DNA of 64,000 bases from Vitis vinifera (GCF_030704535.1 NC_081822.1:10657001-10721000), one strand, 5' to 3'; shown: positions 12,181 to 25,800, counted from the first letter of the stretch. Notes: a model not told the origin generated them from the letters alone. Made by a program: numbers and translations.

Positions 12181-15100
12181 GAATCATCTCAAATGCTCAC
12201 ACTCCACCCATGAAGGAGACTTGATTTCTCCAATATTAATCAATTCCAGTAGTATCTCGGGCCAGGTTCAGGTTGATTGGGTGCAAAACCCATGAGAATT
12301 GGTCTCTAAAATATTCATTTTGATGCTCCTTATTCCACAGGTTTAACTGCAGCTCTTTTAAGGCCATGCCTTCCCTATCAGCAATTCAACAGAAGATACA
12401 GAAATTCAGAAGACTGACAACAGGCATTTCTACGGTTCTACCATCAGCTGTAGGCCAAAACCAAGCATACCATTTGTTCTGCTTGGTTTGTCCTTAAAAT
12501 ACAACTATTATGGTATCATATTACTTGTGCAAGAGTCAGTCATCAATTTTAGTTCAATAGACTATAGGCAGTCAATAGTTGCAAATGTATTTCCAAATTA
12601 CAAATTGGAGTCTTAGTTTTTTGAATTGCAAATGCCAAATTATTGGCATGATGGCCACTGACATAGCACAGACAATATATACAAGTACCTGCAATGGAGT
12701 TTATGTAAAAGAAGGAACCATCCGCACACCTCCACTATTAACACACAGTATCATTTTAAAACCAAACTCTTCTGGGAAAGCAACATGGAAAAAGGCAAGA
12801 ACGAGGAGTTTTCATAGGGGAAAACCAAATGGGAACAAGTAAGGAGAGTTATCACAGGCAAAAAAATCCATGTACTGTATGATTCTGTATGGGCATAGAC
12901 TTCCAGTTGTAGAAAAAAAGTTGTGGTGTGCTTTGCTTTTATCATTTATTGTGTCAATATTTTCTCATCGTATTTCCAATTTTGGATTGCCACGGTACCA
13001 ATACCGGGTCAATAAATAAAGGAAAACGACAAATCAAGAACAATCTCCTCTTTCTTCATATACTTTACAGCCTATATGCTATGGACACAAGAGGATTGGT
13101 GGTACAAGATATCGGTTGCCCTGAATCCTAAATGAGAATGACGTGACAAAAATAGCATAAAGATGGAAGAATCCATATCCCACCATATCATGAACAAGGC
13201 CCCTTTGAATCTTCCAACAAGAATTATTACCAGCCTATCTGCTTATGCATGTAGGCTTCTAGCTGTCCCGCAGAGTCTGGAAATTCCATTATTTTTACCT
13301 TACAGCCGGGTTCTAATCAAACTAGCCCCAAAGTGACATCCTCTTTACTGGATGGCTGAGGTTCAATTGCTCACTAAAGCAAGATGTGCATGGCTACTTG
13401 AAGGCAAAAACTCTTATGGCTAGCCTATGACAGTTACTTCAATGATCTCCTTTCGGTAACGACTTGTCTTATTTAACTTGTATCAGCCTGAACTTTTCTA
13501 TTAGCTCAACATCCCTTTCATGATTCCATACTTTTCCTTCCTTTCTTTTAGATCTGCATGAAGAATAAACATCTGGACACACATGCTCAAACAAAAGCTA
13601 TCAAATTTCAAGGATAGTTCTATGGTTCCCATTGGTCAGAACAGGAACAGTGCATGTCTTTCCACTTATTCCCCAGATAACTTTGCATGAGGATCCTTCA
13701 CCCTCCTTTCGGGGGTAGACGAATCAGTTAGAATTCGTTACATAACACCTCCTTTTCCTCATATGCAACTTTTTGGAATGCTGAATGTATAGGTTGGATC
13801 TTAGTTATTAGTTTTGTGGTGAAAAAAAAGATTGAGGATTAGTGATTTCCTGGTGCAAACGACGTATCGTATAAATATCCAGATGAATCAATTTAGTTGG
13901 AGAATCTCATTGAAATATCCATCCTTGGACCATTAGTGCTGAACTCCAACTTGTAAGGAAGGACCAGAGATAGAATCAAAATGGCACCCAAAGCTTTTGA
14001 AGAGAAAGGAGAGGTACCCATAAGCACTGCTTTACATTCCAAATATACAATGACGATAACGATTTCAAGTATCAGTAACATCGTTATCTCAGTGGAGTGC
14101 CTTTCACAAAAAGAACCTAAAAAAGTCTTGGAGTCATTTTCAACAAATGATCACCGCCAGTCCACTTAGAAATACAATCATATTCCAAGGCATTGACACA
14201 GCAATCTCACTTAAGAAGGGCACATCTTCCTTCTTATCGTAATGAATCTTATGAAGCTTGACTAATAACAGCATAGCAAAAATAATAATATACCCATTAT
14301 TCTAGGAAAGATATGGTGGTGGATATTTTGAATACTGCTAAGGAAGAAAATTCAGTATTGAGATCAGAGTGGAAGAATAATCATTTGGACTTTCAATTGA
14401 AAGTTTCCCCACCTTCTCTCCCAGCAGAGACCCATACCAAAACAGGAATGAAAGGAAAACAACAGTTTGAAGCTATACAAACTTCAGCAAACTTTCAAAT
14501 CTCTTCTTCTAAAGGACCCGAATTTCAAACCTAAGCCCATGTTTAAACCCTGTATATTTATGTGAGTCTTGGTTATAACCCTCCAATGAATCAAATCTAG
14601 TTTTGAAAAAAACTGAAAGTTCTAACCTCGATTACAATTATGAATCCTGATGTAACTGGCAGCACAAGTAACTCTTAATTTGTGCTAGTTCTATGCCTGT
14701 CAATGAAAATTTGTTTATGTTCACCTTTTCCCAAGGGCAAAACATATTTTTCTTAGCCATCCTAGGCCACAGTTCTCAAAGCACCTCGAATATCCGAAGA
14801 TCATTCTGCATATTAATTCCCGTAGAGTACAAGATGCAGTTTTACATGTAGGATACAGGACAAAAAACACATTACAACCAACATTTATCAATTCCCTGGG
14901 CTGAAGTTCTCTGATTCCTTTCAATCCAAAAATGGGCGGTACACATCCTTTCTGGTCATCCCAATCACACACAAATATCTAAAAATCATTGCCCCTATTT
15001 CAGCTTGTATATGAATCGACCAGAAACTCTTTTGCATTTTTTATAATCACTTCTGCATTGTTCTAATTGTTTCCTTTGTTCATGGATCCCCTCCAATTAA

Positions 15101-15357
15101 ACGTTAAAGGTATTACAGGAGGCCAAGATTGGTAGCTTTCTCCCCCAGAAAAAAAGTCGTGGATTCCCCCCTCCCATCAGGTATCTAGTCTTGTCACTGA
15201 AGCATCTACACAGGCACATCTACCTTGAGGCCACAAGGCGACAAGGCTCCAACTTGCAATTGGGGGCCACAAAGAAAAGGCAAATGGCCTTAAATCTAAT
15301 GAGAGAGACGAGAAAGGTATCCAGAAAGTAGAATTCCTACTGGACATGGGCGTGGAT

Positions 15358-15445
15358 GATAAGGATTCTAAACATCAGCAGGATCATGTACCTCAAAGGA
15401 TGATAAGGATTCTAGTTATCAGTTGGGTCATGTACCTCAAAGGAT
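15358..15445. repeat. 44-bp tandem duplication
   Basis: GATAAGGATTCTA starts at 15358 and again at 15402. Both copies end with GTACCTCAAAGGAT. The duplication is noncoding and otherwise unremarkable. Confidence 0.85.
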
Positions 15446-16314
15446 CACTTTTAAGTACACATTCCTGGCAAAGTGGGACAAGTAGTTTTCAAATGGTCAA
15501 ACAGATAACCGCTTGCATGAAGTTAATATCATTACAAGGGTAATTCTCAAGCAAACCCTTTTACTATTCCCAAACAGCTAAAGCTTAATAAACTGCCATG
15601 TGATCGTGTAGCATGAATGCATGACACTTTCTTTTATCTCTAGTGATATTAAGAAATGAAAAATCACCTTGAGAGCAGCCTAAGTTTAATTTTTCCCAGA
15701 GTCAATAAGTAACTTCCATGACCGTCCAAAAGTGCTAACTCGTGCATTCAATATGAATTGAACGCCTCCTAGCCCAACAACAAATTATAACACATGAATT
15801 ATAGAGGAACAAATCTTATGACAGAAACCAGATCAGATGATGTTTATCTTGACTAAAAACCTTGAAAGATGATTGGACCAAACTCAAATCCTATTCTAGG
15901 CCAAAAGGATTGGACCCACAGCTCTCACTTCTCTGGTTCAGCAAAACATTCTGTTAAATAGTTACTCCTCATACTTCACATTTTATAATAGAGTTCCATC
16001 ATTTAAAGCTAGCATAGATCCTGTCGAGCTTTAGCTTACTTAAAATGATAAAAGCTACAGGCAGAGGTCGGCTCCTTACCATATTTACACTACAAATCAA
16101 CTCAAAGAATTAAGCTATTCAGGAATAAGCCCAACATATCTATCAAGATAATATATATAAAGTTGAGTTGTTATAAATTGTTTTCAATATGCGCTATCAA
16201 ACATGCCGAACTTGTGTTGGATAAATAAGCCCAATGATCGCATAATAATACAAATTACAATTTTCATTACTGCCTAATTGTTGTACACATCCTGTTAAAC
16301 CAACTAAGAGTGAA

Positions 16315-16432
16315 TTTGAGAGTGATTTTAAAAAATGTTTCTAGCATTTCTAACACTTGAATGATAAAAAATTTCAAGTTTTAAAAAAGATTAAAAACAT
16401 TTTCCAAAATCATTGCCAAATGGACTCTAAAT
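16315..16432. mobile_element. MITE-like element, dispersed copy of the family at 7990-8337
   Basis: The left end is TTTGAGAGTGATTTTA and the right end is AAAATCATTGCCAAATGG, inverted-complement-like. The element is about 118 bp and shares the internal CTAACACTTGAA motif with 12061-12180. Confidence 0.55.
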
Positions 16433-17811
16433 CACATAGTAATACATTGCCCATTACTAAACCCTATAATTGAATGCATGCCATTTGTTTATAAACCTGA
16501 TACCAAGAGCTTGGTAGTGCATTTTGCATAATTATCATAGCTTGCATTATTGCATAATTTTTATCATCGAACCAATGGAGTTGCAGGTCAAGATTCGTCC
16601 TTCCTTTAAAATTCCAAGTACATATGGCAGCCAAATCATACTCACCAATTTTTGGGAATTTGGAATTATTTCCTAGACAAGTAAAAAACTCACCACCGAC
16701 TCTGTTTGGGAACTCTGAAAATTGAGCAAAAACAAAAATAATTCAATTACTTTTATCAAACCCCAAAAAGCAAGAAACCCCACCCCAACGTGATGAAACA
16801 AGCGCACTAAACATTTTATGTTCAACAATCCACAACAAACAAAGAAACAAAGATAAATACATCAATGAACAAAATAAGAGGAATAGAAAATGTTGCGGAA
16901 AAAATAACCAAAACATCCATAAACCGCCATTATGAAGATCCAATTGGAGAAAAAGGGAGAAAAAAGAAGAAAAATGTTACCTTTTGGCTTATTCTCGGTG
17001 GGAAAAGCAAGTGGGTACCATGGTACGGGCTTATCCAAACAGCTGAATGTATTTTGGAATGTTGTTGGTGAGAGGGTGAGAAGTTGTTTCGAGACTGACA
17101 GTAAAAAAAAAAGGAGAGGCAATCTGCTAAGGAAAGGTGTTTTTCAAGTACCCTTTTGTTTTTGCTTTCCTACTAAACAGCTCAACGCCACTGCGTGTGA
17201 ACATGGTACGCCCGTGAACCGTATCTTGCGTACAGCTGCTGGATTGTTTGTTCGCTGTTTTTGAGCCTCGGACCCCACCTCACGCCTCTTCTCTTCACTC
17301 TCGTTTTTCCTTTTCCGTTTTTGTTTCTCTTCCAAAGTATCTAACCTTTATACTGTTACTGCAGTCTGTCCCTAATTGCTTTGCTCCAGAGACAAAGCCC
17401 TGCCCTATTCCATTGGAATAAAAAAATATAAACCATTCTATACATATGTATAATTAGGCAGACCTACAGGGGCTAGGCTGCATAGACCCATTTGATTTTA
17501 GGGGACGGATGGGGGCTGGGGAATGAAAATGGGAAATTTGGGAATGGGGTTTCTAGCAAAGGAAACAAAATTCTAAACTGGAAATCTCAACTTTTCCATC
17601 TGTAAAGGGGAGTACGATAGAATTGGATGCAGCGCCCCCAACCTTAAATTTAATTTAAGGTTTACAATAAATCATAAATCAAAATTAACTGGAAATTGTA
17701 GGATAACACGTGGGATTTTAGAAAGCAGGGGCTGATTTGCAAGTCTGCAAGGAAAGCAACAGACCAACAAGAAAAGCTACCCCACCGACCACCCACACCA
17801 CCAATCACCAC

Positions 17812-17934
17812 CTTTCTCTCTCTTTTTTCTCCCCTATAAAGTGCAGTTGCAGGCAAGTGTGTTTGCCCATACAATTCAATCTTCCTATCCTTGCTACTGC
17901 GCCCCCCACCTACAATCTGTGTGCAGATTCAGAA
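17812..17934 (+). promoter_or_regulatory. Core promoter and 5' leader of the RADIALIS-like gene
   Basis: A CT-rich tract (17812-17830) is followed by the TATA-box-like CTATAAA at 17834-17840. A short C-rich leader then runs to the ATG at 17935. This spacing would place transcription start near 17865, which leaves a leader of about 70 bases. This is inference from motif position only. Confidence 0.6.
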
Positions 17935-18411
17935 ATGGGATCGAGTTCAAATAATTGGACTACCAAGCAAAACAAACTGTTCGAGAATGCTTTGGTGATG
18001 TATGACAAGGACACCCCGGACCGCTGGCAGAACATGGCCAGGGCTGTGGGTGGGAAGACTGTGGAGGAGGTGAAGAGGCACTATGAGATGCTTGTGGAGG
18101 ATGTCAAGCATATTGAGTCTGGCCAAGTCCCATTGCCTAACTACAGAAAAGCTGGAGCCTCCAACAAAGGATACAGCTTCAACGATGAAGAACAGAGGTA
18201 CTTTCACTTTCACTTTCATTTTCATTTTCACATCACCAGTCACCACCTCTCACCCTGATTGTTTGCATCTTAACCATTTTCCTTCCTTTTTAAGGCTACA
18301 TTTTGTGAATATTTAACTATACCAGTGCTGACCAGAATGCCTCTTCCTTTCAGGGCTTCCTTTTGATTCTGTTTTTTCTCCTCTCCTAGGTTGAAGTATC
18401 TGAAGCTCTAA
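17935..18411 (+). CDS. RADIALIS-like single-MYB/SANT protein
   Basis: Exon 1 is 17935-18197 (263 nt) and exon 2 is 18390-18411. The AG|GT junctions join to give 94 residues ending RLKYLKL. A single MYB/SANT repeat covers about residues 8-60, with the opening Trp8 ([12 protein letters not shown]) and the RW and VKRHYEML helices, followed by the short YSFNDEEQR tail seen in RAD/RSM proteins. Family members are small nuclear proteins that compete with larger MYBs (DIV/DRIF type) in floral symmetry and growth control; that role is known for relatives and inferred here. The start is the ATG at 17935, because upstream in-frame residues do not match the family and overlap the TATA-like motif. The intron holds a (CTTTCA/CATTTT)n microsatellite near 18200-18230. 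Confidence 0.92.
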
Positions 18412-18451
18412 GCAGATAATATGACGAATTAGCAGCAATAAGGATCCATTA

Positions 18452-18597
18452 TGCTTCATGCTACAAAGCAAGTAATGGAGTACTAGAATAACAAGAAGTT
18501 AATCTCCTTCCCTCTCCTTTTCTCTGCTTCATGCTACAAAGCAAGTAATGGAGTACTAGAATAACAAGAAGTTTATCTCCTTCCCTCTCCTTTTCTC
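18452..18597. repeat. 73-bp tandem duplication in the 3' UTR region of the RADIALIS-like gene
   Basis: TGCTTCATGCTACAAAGCAA starts at 18452 and again at 18525. The two 73-bp copies differ at very few bases. They begin about 40 bp after the stop codon, so they probably lie in the transcript's 3' UTR. Confidence 0.9.
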
Positions 18598-18599
18598 CC

Positions 18600-19600
18600 C
18601 CATACAGTGTAATGTATAAATTTTCTTTCTTCTCCTGTAGGATGTGTCCTCACTCCTTGTTCTGCAAGTCCTTCATCCCTTTATCCTCCTACCATATTGT
18701 AATGGAATCTTGCAGAAACAAATGTATCTACTTGTTATAATAGATCGTACGTTTGCTATGCTTTAATGGCTTCTGCTGTTCCACTTGGATTAGATTGGAA
18801 AGGAGAGTGCAGTTTAGAATTTTAACACATGGGATCATTACTGTGAACAAGATTTGAACATGATCAAGGTGTGCAACAGGCGGGAAATTCCTTGCCATGA
18901 TTATAACAATGGTGAATTGAGAAACAAAGAATAATCATATTCTGTGGTATATTAAGATCATTTCATAAGGTCCAAGCCGTATATGCAAATTGAGCATAAG
19001 TATGCAGTATGCCAGTATGTGAGAAAGAAAAGCTTGAGAACAAGGATATGTTTATTCGATTCCAGATGAATCAAAATCCAAGGAGTGATTTCCTTTCTTT
19101 TCATTCCCTAAGACTAATTTAAAACAACTGACTAAAAAGGTTATGGGATCCACTCATTTTGAGGAATCCTATTCTTCGGTCTCATTCAGTTTCTTTACAA
19201 ATAAAAAATTGCCAAAAATACTCTCAAGAGATTAATGCATCTAATAGTTTTTTTTTTTTTAAATTCATTTGGTTTAATATTATTTTTTTTAATAAATGAG
19301 AATATTCATATATTCGACGGGGTTGTAACGTATAGGAGGTAAATTAACGAATCATATATTATATCTATTTTTATTTTATTTATGAAAATATTAAAAAAAA
19401 ATTGTTATAAACAATATTAAAATTATCTTCTTAATAATTATTCATAATTAATAATATATAATTATTTTTAATTCAAATTTCATTTTATATTGATTTTTGG
19501 AAGCGCTTTATAAAGAAAACTATTTCCAAAAAAAAGCACTCTTCTAAAAATAGGTTAAAAGTACGGGTGGTTTTACAATTTACTTAAAATTAAAATTAGT
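18600..19600. other. Intergenic spacer between the RADIALIS-like and Maf-like genes
   Basis: No gene or clear mobile element is recognised. 19200-19560 is AT-rich with poly-T runs. Confidence 0.6.
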
Positions 19601-19624
19601 CACGGCTTTCTCAGACGACGTGGG

Positions 19625-19742
19625 AAGAATGGGCCCGTTATTCTATTTAAAAGCTGGGCCATGACCCGGCCTTTAGTCATTCCGTATGACTTACAGCCCC
19701 GTAACGGTACGAGGGTAACGGCCTTTTGTGAATGAAACCCTA
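19625..19742 (+). promoter_or_regulatory. Site II (TGGGCC) motifs and telo box upstream of the Maf-like gene
   Basis: TGGGCC occurs twice (near 19630 and 19655), and the telo box AAACCCTA is at 19735-19742, about 70 bases before the ATG. In plants this combination is common in promoters of growth-linked housekeeping genes, which fits a house-cleaning nucleotide pyrophosphatase. The motifs are seen; the function is inferred. Confidence 0.55.
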
Positions 19743-19812
19743 GCGGGAAAAGACCATCTAGGGTATTGCTTTTGGCTATTGCAATTCTTTTGTTGTTGGG
19801 CGGTGGAGAAAG

Positions 19813-22800
19813 ATGGATGCCAATGCTTCTTCGTTCAAGGTATGTTCCGTAATCGGAAAATCCTTGCTGTCCTTCCCCTGTTGAATTGTAAGAATAAGGT
19901 GTTTGATTGCCGGGAAAACTTGCAACTGACTATCATCAGGATTTCTATAATTATCGTCATATTCTCATGAAAAGTTTCGATTCGTTCGAGCAAATGATCT
20001 TCTACTTTTCTTTTTGGTGGCAAATCACTATGATGTCTGGCATTCGGATGATGAGAAAACGGATAAAATAACAAAGTGACTGATGCGCTTCCTTCTTTTA
20101 AATTTTTTTATTATTTGTTGTTCAAAAATACCAATCAACCCAACCAGAGCATTGAAGTAGTGGAGCTTCTCCGTTTATCTCATCATAAGAAAATAACAGA
20201 GGATTTTGATATGATCAGGACACCTCTGATTTTCTCTTTCCTCTTTCTCTGTATGATGGGCTATTAGGACACTGTAATCTCTACAATCTTCTACCACCTT
20301 CCTTCATCAAACCTGTCGCCTAATCCCCAATTGATATGGCCCATGGGTAACGTTTCATTTTAAACATAGTCTAATGGGGCCTAAAAGCGTAAATTCTATG
20401 GAAAAGACTCCGTTGTAATGGGCTGGAACTGGTTTAATATGACTATATAAAGAGTTTGAATTTGGATTGGATGTTTTCTACCCTAGTGCTTGTTAACTCA
20501 GTCTAGTCTCCCATGTGTTGCTTCATGGCTAAATAGGTTCTATGACTTTATTATTTTTTTATTTTTTATGGGGAAAACAGTTGTATTAAAATTTAAAAGT
20601 GCCTAATGTAGAGCGCACGGAAGTATCCATGATGTAGACAAAGCACCAAGGCCAAAATCGAAGAGGGATACACAAAAAACAACAACCTCATCTCATTTGC
20701 AACCCAACCAAACAATAAAATCAAATAATGCCAAGAAGTTAAACCTAAATGCAACCTAACCCAATCCAAGAACATTTACATAAAGGACTGAATCGTCAAA
20801 GGCTCTCTGATTTCTCTCCTTCCAAAGGGTTAAAAATAAGCACAAAGGAGCTGCTCTCCATGTCTTCTTCTTTTTCTTCCCTACAAAAGTTTCATGCTAG
20901 CTAAGAAGGGCATCATTGATTGAAGGTGGCATAACCCACTAAACACCAAATAGAGCTAAAATAAGCTGCCAAAGAATGACTGCTTTGGGCAATGAAGGAG
21001 GGTATGATTTGTTGTTTCCTCCTCTCCTTTACACAAACAACACCTACTCGATAAACATCAACCTCTCCTTTTTAGTTGATCCAGAGTTAAAATTCTTGCT
21101 AAGTTAGAATGGGAGAGCGAGAGAGGGCGAGAGAGAGTGCGATGGAGAGGAGGGAGAAAATAGCTCGGTGCCTCGCAGCAGAAGGAAGGAGTGCAGCTTC
21201 GCAGTGGAGTCCAAGGTGTTCGAGATCGTTGTAGACGATAGGAAAAGGAAAAACCCAAGTTCTCATCGTGGAGAAGAAGGGAGGGGTTTTGTCATGGGTC
21301 CGTCTGGGACCGGAAAGCTTAGGGTTTTTCTTAGAAGGGCTAAATCTCTGTATCAAGGACGAGAAAGAAGCAAGATGGGGGAGGGAATGGAAGGAAAATG
21401 GGAGATTGTATTCCATGACGCGAGGGATAAACAGAGCGGGGGGGTTTATCCGGCTAGGGGTTTATGATCTAGAGAGGAAGAGGTTCTGCATCTTCATCCC
21501 GAGAGGCAGAGGGGACAAAAGGGATGGATGATTATGGCGGAGAAGCTTCACCAACTGGTAGGAGCTCTTGGTAGAAAACCAAAAAACCAGGAAGTAAGGG
21601 CCGTGGGGAAGGCTGTTGTGGAAAGCTCGTACGGGACTAGGAATTTTACAGAAACTGGAACATTGTGTTGTGGCGAGTCGGAAAGCCAGTACAGGGGGAG
21701 AAAAAGATCTCGAGAGTTTGGGAAAACTTTGGGCAAAGTCTTGGGGTCTAAGAGGGAATTTAGGGTTGGCTAAGCCGGAAAAGGAAAGATTTCTGTTGGA
21801 ATTTGAAGATCTGGAAGAGGCAAGACGTGTCGTTTCTTCAGGGAATCGTTCGATGGGAGGATTCCAGGTAGGGTTGGAGCATTGGAACCCTAGGAGTGGA
21901 TGCTGGGTAGAGGCGGATGTAGGAAATGAAGTCTGGGTGAGAATAGTTGGGCTTCCAATCTCGTTATGGAGTCCGATGATCTTGAAAAGAGTGGGGGACA
22001 AATGTGGTGGTTTTATTACAGTTGATGAACAGACGAAGACGATGGGTGAGCTCCAGTGGGCTAGAATCTTGGTCAAATCAAGAGGAGAGGTCAAGCCGAG
22101 TGTACTAGAAATCGAAGTGGAGGAGGAGGTCTACGCTCTATCATTGTGGTGGGAGTGTCGACCGGTGTTGAGGAGAAAACGCAGAGAAGAGGTTGGACGA
22201 AAAAGCGTCGAGGTTAGGGGTGACAGTGCTTCACGCGCAGAGCAGCGTGTGGCGGAGGAGCGGGTAAGCGTGAGGCTCGAGACGCTGAACTCGTCAGATG
22301 AAGATATGGGTGAGCAAGGGGGCGGGTCGGGCTAGGCGAAGGCAAACCGAGATCAAAGCCTGACAATCTGGAATTGGGCCTCAACCGGTAAGACATTATA
22401 TGGGTCGTCTTCCTTAGGCCCAATCGTGGGCCCAAAGGAGATAAGGAGGGCTGGTGGGCTTGGCCTGGCTAATGGACCTATGGGCTTAAAGCTGAAAGGA
22501 GTGGTAATTAGCGAGGATGGTCCAGAAGCAAGCCCATCGTCAAGGAAGTGGGCTGCCTTGCCAAAGGCCCAGTCTCGCCAAAAGACCAAGCCTCAAGCAA
22601 AGGCCCAATTCTTTCAATGGGTTGCCAAAAGCAGTTTGATTTAGAAGGAAAGACAAGGGAGGGCCCAATCTTGCCAGCAGCCCAAGACTCGAGCAATGAC
22701 CCTCAAGAGAAGGGCTATCTGTTGGAGCGCTCCATATCCAGAAACGGGAATTCCTCAGAGACAGAGCCCTTTGTCGCACGGGAATCAGAGGATCTAAGGA

Positions 22801-25800
22801 AGCAACAAATTTTGGCTAGTTATTCAATGACAGACAGGGCGCTCGAAGAGGAAGCCTTGAGGTATGGTCCGAGGTTTTGTTCTAAGGGAGAAAGAGCTTT
22901 GGGGGCTTCTCATCTTAATCCTTTTCTTTTTTATCGGACTCCGGAGGGGGAGTTTTACGATCGTTTTGGGGATATGGACGAGGAAATTTGGGTTGATAAA
23001 ACAATGTGGTTAACAGTGTATGAGGGTTACAATGAGAAGGTCAATGGCTATAGGGAATTGGGAGTAACCAAGAGAAGCAATGATAAAGCCAGGGGGACGG
23101 ATGGGGCCTTTGGCACACATGATGTCAAGCTGTGAGAAATGAGTCTGAGGAAAAATGGAAGGAGGGTAGTTTGGCAAAATTCAGTCATTTCTTGGGATTC
23201 CCGACGAAGGGATTGGAAAAGGAAATTCTGAATTTTTTGATTAAAATCAGAAAAGGACGGGAGAAGATACATAGTAAACAGCTTCTGGAAAACTCTAAGT
23301 TTGAAAGGGAGTTAAAGAGATTGGAATGTTCTGTAAACTATGAGAGGGGGAATAAGCAGAAGGGCTCAGTACAGGGCAAAGGGAGTCAAATTGTAATTGC
23401 CTAATGAAGCTAAAAATCCTGAGTTGGAACGTGAGGGGAGCAAACGATAGCTCCAAAAGAAAAATTATTAAGGCTTTTATAAGGAACCAGAGGGTGGATT
23501 TAATCTGTATTCAAGAGACAAAAATTCAATCTATGTCGGAGGCTATTGTGAGAAGTTTCGGTTCTGGGAGATTCCTAGATTGGAAAGCTATGAATGCGAA
23601 GGGGGCTTTGGGAGGAATCCTAATTTGCTGGGACAAGAGGTCACTGGACATTCTGGATTGGGAGGAGGGACATTTTACTTTATCGTGCAGATTTCGGAAT
23701 GTAGAAAATGGGGTTGTTTGGGTGTTCATGGGAGTTTATGGCCCTTTCTTCAAAGTAGAAAGGGATGAACTATGGGAAGAGTTTGGGGCGATTAGAGAGC
23801 TGTGGGAAGACCCCTGGTGCCTATGGGGGGATTTTAATATCACTTTGTTCCAGAGGGAAAGGAGTAGTCAGAGGAGAATAAGCTCAACAATGAGGAATTT
23901 TGCTGAGATTGTGGATGATCTAAGGCTGGTGGATCTTCCTTTACAGGAGGGAGAATTCACCTGGAATGGGGGTCATAATAACCAGGCTTGGGCAAGATTG
24001 GACAGATTCCTTGTGTCCCCTAGCTGGTTAGACCAATTTAGGGGGATTACTCAAAGTAGGCTGCCACGGCCGATTTCCGATCATTTCCCGATCACGCTAG
24101 TGGGGGGTGGGATAAGACGAGGCCCGACTTCATTCAAATTTGAAAATATGTGGCTTAAGGTTGAGGGATTCAAAGACCTTATTCATAGCTGGTGGCAGGG
24201 AATTGAAGTCAGGGGCAGTGTTAGCTTTAAATTGGCTGCTAAGATGAAGGAAATCAAACAGAAGCTGAAAGTTTGGAATAGAGAAATTTTTGAGAGGCTG
24301 GACTGCAACAAATCCTTAGCCCTGCAGCAAGTGGAATTCTAGGATCAGAAGGAAAGCGAGGGAATCCTGATTGTGGAAGAAACAGAGTTAAAAAAAAGGC
24401 AAAAGAAAATTACAAAAAGTGGGTGCTTCTGAAGGAAACTCATTGGAGGCAACTTTCAAGGGAAATATGGCTGAAGGAGAGGGATAGAAACACGGGCTTC
24501 TTCCATCGTATGGCAAGCGCCCACCGTAGAAACAATTCCTTGGACAGAATTAAGATCAATGGGGAATGGCTGTCAGAGGAGCAGGAGATTAGGGAAGGAA
24601 TTGCTAATGCGTTTCATCAGCTGCTATCAAAAGATACGGGGTGGAAGGTGGACATTGGGAGGCTTTAATTTGATCAAATAAGCCAGCAAGAAGCTGAGAA
24701 TCTGGAGAGGTTTTTTACAGAGGATGAAATTCATGCAGCTTTGATGGAGATGAATGGGGATAAAGCCCCTGGTCCAAATGGCTTTACTATGGCTTTTTGG
24801 CAAAGTTGTTGAGATTTTGTTAAAGAGGAGATCCTAGAAATGTTCAAGGAATTCCACGAGCATAGCTCCTTCCTCAAGAGCCTCAACAATACTTTTCTGG
24901 TTTTGATTCCCAAGAAAAGTGGGGCTGAGGACCTTGGAGATTTTAGACCTATTAGTCTTCTGGGGGGGCTCTACAAGCAATTGGCTAAAGTGCTAGCTAA
25001 CAGACTGAAGAAAGTGGTTGGAAAGGTGGTTTCCACTTCTTAGAATGCCTTCGTGAGGGGAAGACAAATTCTTGACGCTTCCTTAATTGCAAATGAAGTG
25101 ATAGACTCGTGGCAGAAATGGAAAGAAAAGGGCCTTATTTGCAAATTGGACATAGAAAAAACTTATGACAGCATCAATTGGAAGTTTTTGTTGAAGATTC
25201 TGCAAAAGATGGGCTTTGGGTCTAAGTGGTTGGGGTGGATGTGGAGTTGCATATCCTCAGCCAAATTCTCAGTGTTGGTTAATGGGGTGTCAGCTGGCCT
25301 TTTCCCTAGCACGAAAGGCCTTAGACAAAGAGATCCCCTATCTCCTTATCTCTTTGTTATGGGAATAGAAGTGCTAGATGTTCTTATTAGGAGAGCCGTG
25401 GAGGGGGGATTTTTATCAGGGTGTAACAGTAGGGGTGGCAGTAGATCCCCTTTGAACATCTCCCATTTGTTTTTTGTTGATGACACAATTGTGTTTTGTG
25501 AGGCTAGTAAGGAGCATCTAACTCACTTAAGTTGGATTTTACTCTGGTTTGAAGCGGTTTCAGGCCTAAGGATTAACTTAGCCAAAAGTGAAATTATTCC
25601 AATTGGAGAGGTGGTGGAGATTGAAGAGTTGGCTGTTGAGCTAGGCTGCAGGGTGGGGTCTTTACCCTCTCAGTACTTGGGTCTTCCCCTAAGGGCTCCT
25701 AATAGAGCTCCTTATATGTGGGATGGGGTGGAAGAGAGAGTAAGGAGGAGACTCGCGCTTTGGAAACGACAATATATCTCTAAAGGGGGAAGAATCACTT

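Larger units (their letters stand above)
10650..17700. other. Long intergenic stretch without recognised genes
   Basis: No open frame here exceeds about 110 codons and none resembles a known family. The AT-rich part (10650-11700) looks like old transposon debris. The part 11700-17300 has more balanced composition and could contain untranslated transcript or an unrecognised small gene, but I see no protein support. A 44-bp tandem duplication sits at 15358-15445. Confidence 0.5.

Noticed and set aside
17737..17934. In-frame N-terminal extension of the RADIALIS-like protein
   Set aside because: The extension covers the CT tract and TATA-like motif and has no family similarity.
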